From the NCBI GenBank assembly GCA_964557005.1, contig CAZKYI010000020.1:1-5580 (forward strand): DNA of 5,580 nt, read 5' to 3'. Under the pieces are notes generated by a model. That model made no database searches. It was not told the origin of the DNA and worked only from the letters and a program-made list of their open reading frames with translations. The DNA is from JBECKS01 sp964557005 (GTDB lineage: Bacteria > Pseudomonadota > Gammaproteobacteria > Pseudomonadales > JBECKS01). This document shows, piece by piece, positions 1 through 4,733 of this stretch. Position numbers and translations under genes: made by a program. Within the stretch, counting starts at the first letter, position 1; every line of letters starts with the position of its first letter.

Positions 1-738
1 TGATGGTTTAATTTTACCACCTAACTCGGTGTCCGGTTTTATTAGACCACTACAACTTCCACTGATGTTAGCAGTGGCTGTCGCAAACCCCCCAAAACCA
101 AACCCTGCTGCCGCGCCAGCCAAACCACCTATGATAAAGCCATTTGCAAAAGCTTGAGGCCCACACCCATCTGGAGCATTAAAAGCTGCTCCAAATCCCC
201 CCATCAGACCACCCAACAACCCTGTTGCTGCTGGAATAGGGATTAAGCCATTTGGGTCAGTTTTGAGTACAGGATTCCCCTCTACATAGGCATACCCATT
301 CACTCCACCCTCCAATCCTATCGGATCACTTTGAATATATCGGCCAGTGTGCGGATTATAATTGCGGTGATAGTTGTAATAGGTGCTGGTTTCCTCATCA
401 AAGTATTGCCCGGGGAATCTCAGATTATTGATAACAGTCGGGTTGCCTATGACATCTCTTGTAAAACCATTGTTCTGGATTTCCCAAACCTCTGCACCCG
501 CTTGGGAATACAGGGTGCGTGATGCCAAAGTCTGGTCATTGTGCGAGCCAATGCTGCTGGAGTTTTCTTGAACTTCACTTAAATGGTTGACGGCGTTCGC
601 ACTGTGTTGTTGCTGAATGCTTGCACCACTAAACAACAGTACAGTTAATAGTGTTATTGCCAAGAATGTAACAAGCAACCGACTCAGGAATAATTTATTC
701 ACAATGTCATAAAGCTTGTTAAAAAAATTGATTATCAT
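1..738 (-). CDS. Shortened RHS toxin, copy C (5' part; C-terminus beyond window)
   Basis: The frame is open from ATG at 738 to the window edge: 246 codons, no stop. Residues 1-20 are a basic n-region, about 21-40 a hydrophobic core, and SANA at 46-49 offers a Sec signal peptidase site. Residues 65-147 are the RHS-associated core, with RYIQSDPIGLEGGVN and then DPNGL (Asp138 and Asp161). In RHS proteins, aspartates in this region are known to drive self-cleavage that frees the CT toxin. From 165 onward comes a Gly/Ala-rich hydrophobic pre-toxin segment; the toxin itself lies off the window. Compared with copy B, about 120 residues after position 45 and about 72 residues before the core are missing, both in frame, so almost all YD repeats are gone and only a 12-residue island (NHLSEVQ) survives. 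It may be an expressed mini-RHS or a decaying module; the intact frame and signal peptide favour the former. There is no clear Shine-Dalgarno before the ATG. Confidence 0.85.
   Translation of the reverse strand, partial: MIINFFNKLYDIVNKLFLSRLLVTFLAITLLTVLLFSGASIQQQHSANAVNHLSEVQENSSSIGSHNDQTLASRTLYSQAGAEVWEIQNNGFTRDVIGNPTVINNLRFPGQYFDEETSTYYNYHRNYNPHTGRYIQSDPIGLEGGVNGYAYVEGNPVLKTDPNGLIPIPAATGLLGGLMGGFGAAFNAPDGCGPQAFANGFIIGGLAGAAAGFGFGGFATATANISGSCSGLIKPDTELGGKIKPS
298..546 (-). repeat. RHS-core repeat, copy C
   Basis: Codes for SHNDQTLASRTL through GLEGGVN. It aligns without gaps to 2250-2498 and 5264-5512. Similarity stops sharply after the GGVN codons, the boundary at which CT cassettes are exchanged. 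Confidence 0.85.
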
Positions 739-828
739 GGAATATTCATCAAGCGAATAATTTAATGGGGTTTCTACGCCATATTGTCAGAACTAAAACT
801 TTTATTATTCTTTTCATAATTTTTCTCA
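608..828 (-). repeat. Leader plus signal-peptide repeat, copy C side
   Basis: This block matches 3112-3332 at a constant offset of 2504 bases, with only about two mismatches by eye (622/3126, 608-611 region). It covers the leader ORF end and codons 1 to about 44 of the RHS gene. Such near identity exceeds that of the RHS core copies, suggesting recent duplication or gene conversion. Confidence 0.85.
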
Positions 829-829
829 T
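749..829 (-). other. Short leader ORF before copy C (26 codons, putative)
   Basis: An ATG-to-TGA frame encodes a cationic, hydrophobic peptide containing KRIIKVLVLTIWRRN. It stops 10 bases before the copy C start, with a second TGA in between. The same frame recurs upstream of copy B and upstream of the gene at 3802-4080. No good Shine-Dalgarno precedes it. Against coding function, the three base differences from the 4088-4183 version in the shared part all change an amino acid (M/I, V/A, W/G). It could be a coupling leader peptide, or simply conserved DNA carried along with recombination. Confidence 0.25.
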
Positions 830-927
830 AAAGTTTCTTGCTACAAATTTTCGACTACCACTTTTCTAAAATTTTAGTTTCTTCTCGAACAAAACCAAGG
901 AAAACAAATAACTTATTAATAAGTACT
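771..927 (-). repeat. Immunity 3' end plus leader repeat, copy 1
   Basis: Gapless match to 4125-4281 at offset 3354, about 20 mismatches in 157 bases by eye. It contains the last codons and stop of the 174-aa immunity gene and the downstream leader. The part 771-828 is also shared with 3275-3332. Confidence 0.8.
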
Positions 928-941
928 AAAAGTTTATTCAT
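855..941 (-). pseudogene. 3'-end remnant of the 174-aa immunity gene
   Basis: The last 20 or so codons read NKLFVFLGFVREETKILEKW and stop. They match the end of the protein at 4209-4733, which reads TKLFSRLGLVREETKILEKW. The DNA match is gapless and continues past the stop (771-927 against 4125-4281, about 20 mismatches by eye). The rest of that gene is gone, replaced by the Imm40-like gene, whose stop falls at the junction. By chance or selection the remnant has an ATG overlapping that stop in an ATGA arrangement, giving a 28-codon frame. I regard it as a scar of cassette replacement; a translated micro-peptide cannot be excluded. Confidence 0.7.
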
Positions 942-1267
942 TCAACTACTAAAACAAACAAAGGTTCTCTTCCACTTTCTGTACAGTAACCGCTGATATA
1001 CTGGTAAGCCCGACTTGCACTCCGTTGTACAAAATTAGTTAACGGCTCATTTTCAATCTTATTACAATACCAATTGTCATAATTTGGCTCTATCAAACCA
1101 TTAATCAACTCGTAAACATCGCCTCCTAATACCGATAATTTTTGACCTTCAAGTTCTTCAAGAACAAGCAAAGCTTGCTCTTTATACAAAGCCCAGTTAT
1201 TTACACCCATATCGTGAAGAGATATACCTCTCGATAAAATAGATTCAATTTTTTCAAACGAAGTCAT
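938..1267 (-). CDS. Imm40-like immunity protein
   Basis: This 109-residue cytoplasmic protein has no signal peptide or membrane segment. It resembles the Imm40 family of polymorphic-toxin immunity proteins. Supporting motifs are RGISLHDMGVNNWAL (about 13-27), LGGDVYELI (about 47-55), YDNWYC (about 63-68), and a RSASRAYQYI-like helix (about 82-91). Its role would be to bind and neutralise one CT toxin in producer and sibling cells. AAGGA lies 6 bases before the ATG. The start is 2 bases after the stop of a 29-codon toxin-tail remnant, so its original partner is probably that eroded toxin. It is therefore an orphan or displaced immunity gene, likely kept for protection against neighbours carrying the toxin. 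The family name is from memory of the motif pattern. Confidence 0.8.
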   Translation of the reverse strand: MTSFEKIESILSRGISLHDMGVNNWALYKEQALLVLEELEGQKLSVLGGDVYELINGLIEPNYDNWYCNKIENEPLTNFVQRSASRAYQYISGYCTESGREPLFVLVVE

Positions 1268-1269
1268 TA

Positions 1270-1359
1270 CTATTCCTTATATGGTCTAAACAAACGATGG
1301 TTAATTGTTCCATCCGATTCTTTTATAAATTCAAACTTCCCATCCCGTCCACGATAACC
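1270..1359 (-). pseudogene. Displaced toxin C-terminal tail (29 codons)
   Basis: Immediately after the Imm53 stop, and in the same frame, 29 sense codons run to TAG. They include GYRGRDGKFEFIKESDG and INHRLFRPYKE. The composition and the position, two bases upstream of an immunity gene, are those of the extreme C-terminus of an RHS CT toxin; ends of the type DGxFEFI...DGxINHRLFxP are, as I recall, common in such proteins. There is no start codon, so it is not a gene in itself. I read it as the surviving tail of the former partner of the Imm40-like gene, cut when the type 24-like/Imm53 cassette entered. The toxin class cannot be told from this fragment. Confidence 0.65.
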
Positions 1360-1680
1360 TTAGGGCGCGTTATCCTCCGCCCAACTCAAGAAAACTCCAA
1401 TCAATTCACCTAAATTAAAGGGACCGCCGTAACCTTGGAAATTACCTTTTTCAATCTTGCATAATATCCAGTCATTCTCATCACCACGCTGTATATTTAA
1501 GTCTTTGAATTCGACATCATAAAGATAGGTATCTTCCAGTTCGACCTTTAGAGACCAACCAGGATTATCAATATTGCTAATAAACACCCCATAGGTATGC
1601 TCCCAGTCATCGTTACACATTGACGCATACCATTTTTGAAGTCGTTCTAACAGGTTCGATTCCAAATTCATCATATTCAT
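1360..1680 (-). CDS. Imm53-like immunity protein (partner of copy B toxin)
   Basis: This 106-residue soluble protein matches my recollection of the Imm53 family: LQKWYASMCNDDWEHTYGV (about 14-32), DNPGWSLKVEL (about 38-48), a central DW.LCKIE strand (about 70-77), GGPFNLGELIGVFLSWA near the end. It would inhibit the toxin of copy B in the cytoplasm; adjacency is the basis for the pairing. The first ATG is 5 bases after the copy B stop, and ATGs follow at 1674 and 1671. An AAGG overlapping the copy B stop is 9 bases from the 1674 ATG, so the true start may be 1674. The two genes are clearly co-transcribed and probably coupled. The reading frame runs straight through its stop into the toxin remnant downstream, which marks a recombination junction. 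Confidence 0.83.
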   Translation of the reverse strand: MNMMNLESNLLERLQKWYASMCNDDWEHTYGVFISNIDNPGWSLKVELEDTYLYDVEFKDLNIQRGDENDWILCKIEKGNFQGYGGPFNLGELIGVFLSWAEDNAP

Positions 1681-1685
1681 ATACC

Positions 1686-3242
1686 TTAATAGTTGTAGTG
1701 TTTACCTTTTGGTATTTCACTCGATTTAGCAGGCCTCACTCCTCCTGGTATATTTTTTCCTTGAGTGTGTGGCGTAGGCACGGCCTCACCTGTTTGCTTG
1801 TTAATATGCGGGGCGCCTTTTAAATCTGTACTCTGTACTTTATCCCAACCACTCGGATTTCTTGGATTAGGAGCCCAAGTTTCATGTCTAGTAATTTCAC
1901 CTGAATGAGGATCTGACTTCCATGTCGTGTGTGGTCCACTTGCATCCTTGATCGGTTCAACTTTCTTTGTTCTCTTTGTGTTCTGTTTAACATTTTCCAC
2001 AGCCTTTCTTGCATTCTCAGCATTCTTTGCAGCCCTGCTTGCCTGCGCAGCTTTTGCGAGGCTACCACCTACACCACCCAGAAGTGCACCAGCAACACAG
2101 CCTGTCAATAAATCCTCTACCCGGATGTCGCATCCGTCCATTCCCCGAGCAGCTGCTCCCATTGCCATACCGACCAAACACCCTGGCAGTGCAAACTCTC
2201 CATAAGGGTCAACATAATTGCCCGGGCTGCTGTAAACATACGTGTAGGTGTTCACCCCACCTTCAAGCCCTATCGGATCACTCTGAATATACCGGCCTGT
2301 GTGCGGATTATAATTGCGGTGATAGTTGTAATAGGTTCCGGTTTCTTCATCAAAGTATTGTCCGGGGAAACGCAGGTTATTGCTAACAGTCGGGTTGCCT
2401 GTGACATCTCTTGTAAAGCCATTGTTCTGTATTTCCCAAACCTCTGCACCCGCTTGCGAATACAGGGTTCGAGAGGCCAGAGTCTGGTCATTGTGCGAGA
2501 AGTAAAGCTGGTTGTTGTGTCGGGTGAGCAAGGGATTGCTCATAAACGGTGAATCGGGATGATAGGCAAACTCGCTGATGAGATTTCCCTGTGCGTTGTA
2601 TTCGGCTAACAAGCCAGTGTCATCGTAAAGGAAATAGCTGGTTTGATTATTGGCAGTTTTGGATATGCGCCTGCCGAAGTCATCATAACGATAGGTCGCA
2701 ATGGTGTTGGCATCTTGTTTCACTTCACTTAAACGATTACTGGCGTTGTAGTGGTAAGTGTTGCTGCCATCGTTTATTTGATTGGCATTGTGGTTATAGG
2801 TGAGTGTGGTGCTGCCGTACTGTGTAAGCTGGTTGTAGTCGTTGTAGGTCCAGTTGTTATGGGTTTTGCTGCTTAAACGATTGCCCGCCTGATCATAGCT
2901 GTAACTCTCTGCAAGCTGATTGTTGCGCTTCAAACCAATTAAACGTTGCCCTTCATCGTAAAATAAATCGACTTGTTGGGGGTTTTCCTGAGCGTTTTCC
3001 TGAATATGGTTGATGTTGCCCTGCTCGCTGTAGGTGAGCGTGAGTTGGTCAAGCACATTCCCTGCTGCATTCTGGTAGTGGCTTGCAACTTTTTCAGCAT
3101 ACACATTGTGGTGTTGCTGAATGCTCGCACCACTAAACAACAGTACAGTTAATAGTGTTATTGCCAAGAATGTAACAAGCAACCGACTCAGGAATAATTT
3201 ATTCACAATGTCATAAAGCTTGTTAAAAAAATTGATTATCAT
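1686..3242 (-). CDS. RHS polymorphic toxin, copy B, type 24-like C-terminal toxin
   Basis: This is a complete 518-residue protein. Residues 1-20 are a basic n-region, about 21-40 hydrophobic, and VYA at 47-49 is a possible Sec cleavage site. Several YD repeats follow (YSYDQAGNRL about 114, YHYNASNRL about 163, YRYDDFGRRI about 184, YFLYDDTGLLAEY about 203). The RHS-associated core ends in RYIQSDPIGLEGGVN (about 317-331), then DPYG (345-348). Asp322 and Asp345 fit the self-cleavage aspartates known in the family. A Gly/Ala hydrophobic segment (352-400) and an Ala/Lys helix (about 400-425) link to the toxin (about 430-518), with GPHTTW, HETW, PTPHTQGKN and PGGVRP. This resembles polymorphic toxin type 24; I would not assert its activity. 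At 518 aa it is far shorter than full RHS proteins (commonly over 1,000 aa), too few repeats for a normal shell. No good Shine-Dalgarno is seen, but a short ORF stops 10 bases upstream. Confidence 0.92.
   Translation of the reverse strand: MIINFFNKLYDIVNKLFLSRLLVTFLAITLLTVLLFSGASIQQHHNVYAEKVASHYQNAAGNVLDQLTLTYSEQGNINHIQENAQENPQQVDLFYDEGQRLIGLKRNNQLAESYSYDQAGNRLSSKTHNNWTYNDYNQLTQYGSTTLTYNHNANQINDGSNTYHYNASNRLSEVKQDANTIATYRYDDFGRRISKTANNQTSYFLYDDTGLLAEYNAQGNLISEFAYHPDSPFMSNPLLTRHNNQLYFSHNDQTLASRTLYSQAGAEVWEIQNNGFTRDVTGNPTVSNNLRFPGQYFDEETGTYYNYHRNYNPHTGRYIQSDPIGLEGGVNTYTYVYSSPGNYVDPYGEFALPGCLVGMAMGAAARGMDGCDIRVEDLLTGCVAGALLGGVGGSLAKAAQASRAAKNAENARKAVENVKQNTKRTKKVEPIKDASGPHTTWKSDPHSGEITRHETWAPNPRNPSGWDKVQSTDLKGAPHINKQTGEAVPTPHTQGKNIPGGVRPAKSSEIPKGKHYNY
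2250..2566 (-). repeat. RHS-core repeat, copy B
   Basis: Aligns to 5264-5580 at offset 3014 with scattered substitutions. It includes the segment from YHPDSPFMSNPLL, absent from copy C, to GLEGGVN. Confidence 0.85.
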
Positions 3243-3332
3243 GGAATATTCATCAAGCGAATAATTTAATGGGGTTTCTACGCCATATTGTCAGAACTAA
3301 AACTTTTATTATTCTTTTCATAATGTTTCTCA
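3112..3332 (-). repeat. Leader plus signal-peptide repeat, copy B side
   Basis: Partner of 608-828. Upstream of 3332 the sequences diverge abruptly, so this end marks a recombination junction between the preceding immunity gene and the RHS leader. Confidence 0.85.
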
Positions 3333-3378
3333 CGGAAATACCAATACAAGCTTTTGGATTTAAACTTACAATAATCAT
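3253..3378 (-). other. Short leader ORF before copy B (41 codons, putative)
   Basis: An ATG-to-TGA frame ends in the same KRIIKVLVLTIWRRN...KLFA sequence as the ORF before copy C, but its first 15 or so codons are unrelated (MIIVSLNPKACIGIS). A GTG lies where the copy C version has its ATG. It stops 10 bases before the copy B start, which lacks a good Shine-Dalgarno, so translational coupling is possible. It fills most of the gap between the gene ending at 3390 and copy B. Whether it is translated is uncertain. Confidence 0.3.
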
Positions 3379-3389
3379 AACTTTGTCAC

Positions 3390-3824
3390 TCAAAGGATGG
3401 TTAACTCACCACCACTGTCGAAAACATCTTCCCATGCGTAACGCAACTCCTTACCCCAAGTACCATTATCTAAAAATCTACAATACAGGGATTTGCTAAT
3501 TATTGGTCTATTCATCGAATCACCAAATTTCCATTCAACTATTTTGTCAGAAATACTAACATCAGGATTTAAATCCCCGGCAAACCAAACCGAAAGTTCC
3601 TCTACCTCAACAAACAAAAGCTCTAAACCTGAAATATCCGTTGACTGACTACTAATAAATACCCTAACACTAGGAAAACAATCGGGTGCTACAACTCTTG
3701 CATCAGGAAGAATATAACTTGGTGAAACTACGCTAATTTCCCTGATGAAAGAATGATCCCAATCGACCTCAAGTAATACTTTCTTTTTAAGGTCACCATC
3801 ATTACTTAGCTTTTTCCATTTCAT
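3390..3824 (-). CDS. Unrecognised immunity-like protein (144 aa)
   Basis: I do not recognise the family. The protein is acidic and soluble-looking, with no signal peptide or transmembrane segment. It is rich in hydrophobic/acidic alternation suggesting beta strands (LLFVEVEELSVWFAGDL about residues 69-85) and ends ELRYAWEDVFDSGGELTIL. I chose the ATG at 3824 because GGGAG sits 8 bases upstream; an in-frame GTG at 3833 would add three residues but lies against that site. It overlaps the end of the upstream gene by 23 bases, so the two are translationally linked. Position inside an RHS array, size and composition suggest an immunity protein, possibly acting with its neighbour. No intact toxin precedes the pair. 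Confidence 0.7.
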   Translation of the reverse strand: MKWKKLSNDGDLKKKVLLEVDWDHSFIREISVVSPSYILPDARVVAPDCFPSVRVFISSQSTDISGLELLFVEVEELSVWFAGDLNPDVSISDKIVEWKFGDSMNRPIISKSLYCRFLDNGTWGKELRYAWEDVFDSGGELTIL

Positions 3825-4080
3825 AATAATCACTCCCAGTAGTTGGATTACTCAAACAAGCAATTTGTTCCAACGAAAATTCCAATTTTGTCCCACGCCT
3901 GTATCTAAAATTAGAACTAATTACATCTCCTATAGTTGCGACCACAAGATCATTCCTATCGTAGATAGTCTCATCCACCATCTCGAAGTCGTAAAGAATA
4001 AACTCATCGCCATTTACAAGACGTACTTTAACTTTTTGTCCGTCTTCAAAATCTTCTAAAAGAATTGCCAATGATTTCAT
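3802..4080 (-). CDS. Unrecognised small immunity-like protein (92 aa)
   Basis: I do not recognise the family. The 92-residue protein is acidic and beta-rich by eye: GQKVKVRLVNGDEFILYDFE (14-33) reads like two strands around a tight NGDE turn, as in small barrel folds, and RRGTKLEFSLEQI (about 61-73) like another strand and helix. There is no export signal. GGTGA lies 7 bases before the ATG and coincides with the stop of a short upstream ORF. The gene overlaps the next one by 23 bases. It probably forms, with that gene, an orphan immunity pair left from a lost toxin cassette. Alternatives are an accessory chaperone or a toxin-derived fragment; the sequence does not decide. Confidence 0.65.
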   Translation of the reverse strand: MKSLAILLEDFEDGQKVKVRLVNGDEFILYDFEMVDETIYDRNDLVVATIGDVISSNFRYRRGTKLEFSLEQIACLSNPTTGSDYYEMEKAK

Positions 4081-4087
4081 CTTTTAT

Positions 4088-4183
4088 TCACCGTAAAACC
4101 ACCTTGACCATTTTAATGGCGATATTTCTACGCCCTATTGTCAGAGCTAAAACTTTTATTATTCTTTTTATAATTTTTCTCAT
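4088..4183 (-). other. Short leader ORF after the 174-aa immunity gene (31 codons, putative)
   Basis: This is the third occurrence of the MRKI.KRIIKVL.LTI.RRN frame. Here the last ten or so codons differ (AIKMVKVVLR) and the stop falls 7 bases before the start of the gene at 3802-4080. The divergent end, about 33 bases, marks where the orphan immunity pair was joined to the leader repeat; it might also be the last trace of a lost toxin's C-terminus. Confidence 0.25.
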
Positions 4184-4281
4184 AAAATTTCTCGCTGCAA
4201 ACTTTTCACTACCACTTTTCTAAAATTTTAGTTTCTTCTCGAACAAGCCCAAGGCGGGAAAATAACTTCGTAGTAAGCGCT
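4125..4281 (-). repeat. Immunity 3' end plus leader repeat, copy 2
   Basis: Partner of 771-927. Here the upstream part belongs to the intact 174-aa immunity gene, and the leader leads into an orphan immunity pair in place of an RHS start. Confidence 0.8.
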
Positions 4282-4733
4282 ACACCTCCAAATGGAAAAA
4301 CTTTTTTCTCACCGTTAATACGCAATGTTGTTTCGATAAATACCAACTTTCCAAATATGCTATAAGCTGTCACTTTCAATTCTCCTCGAGCAATTGTTTC
4401 AATAATAGAGATTATAAAATCTGCATCAAAACCTACCCAAGGTTCAGCTCCCCCAAACGCAGTTTCAAAACTTCTGTTTGAAATTTTTAAATTAAATACC
4501 TTTTCAATAATCTCCAAGTTCATAAGTACAAAACCAATTGCATCGTCAGTAAACTCAACTAATATTTCAGGAGCTTTGGGATTTTTGGGTTTAACCTGAA
4601 TTTGAGCTATGACTCTATAATCATAACTTTGCCTCTCCTCAGGAAAATCAATAACAAACAGTTCCAACAATCGCTCTTTAAACTGCTCTATGAACTTGTA
4701 AACCTGCTCAACTCGAGCATCAATTACCGACAT
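4209..4733 (-). CDS. Putative immunity protein for copy A toxin (174 aa, family unknown)
   Basis: I do not recognise the family. The 174-residue protein begins with an amphipathic helix (ARVEQVYKFIEQFKERLLELF, about 6-26), has beta-like stretches (YRVIAQIQVK, PEILVEFTDD), a middle segment with FGGAEPWVGFDADF (about 93-106), and ends VREETKILEKW. No signal peptide or clear membrane segment. It overlaps the copy A stop by 10 bases, which is the usual toxin-then-immunity arrangement and the main reason for the call. The start is ambiguous: an in-frame TTG at 4739 is 6 bases from GGAGG, while the ATG at 4733 is 12 bases away, or 9 from the overlapping GGTGG; I prefer the ATG. A second, decayed copy of its 3' end lies at 855-941. 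Confidence 0.75.
   Translation of the reverse strand: MSVIDARVEQVYKFIEQFKERLLELFVIDFPEERQSYDYRVIAQIQVKPKNPKAPEILVEFTDDAIGFVLMNLEIIEKVFNLKISNRSFETAFGGAEPWVGFDADFIISIIETIARGELKVTAYSIFGKLVFIETTLRINGEKKVFPFGGVALTTKLFSRLGLVREETKILEKW

Noticed and set aside
331..522. Plus-strand ORF, also seen at 2301-2552 and 5234-5467, with similar translations
   Set aside because: All three are antisense to the repeated RHS core; their similarity comes from the conserved coding strand. There is no ribosome site or independent support.
739..835. Sigma-70 promoter in the AT-rich leader
   Set aside because: TATAAA- and TTGACA-like words occur, but no pair has acceptable spacing on the minus strand, and AT-rich DNA gives such words by chance.
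739..937. Insertion sequence or attachment site explaining the repeats
   Set aside because: There is no transposase or integrase frame, no terminal inverted repeats and no target duplication; the repeats are gene parts explained by homologous recombination.
1927..2386. Plus-strand ORFs opposite the copy B pre-toxin region
   Set aside because: They are complementary to Ala/Gly/Lys codons of a well-supported minus-strand gene, with low-complexity Ser/Cys/Leu translations.
4109..4120. Short palindrome CCATTTTAATGG as a terminator or operator
   Set aside because: The stem is only 5 base pairs, AT-rich, with no T run on the coding strand; too weak to call.
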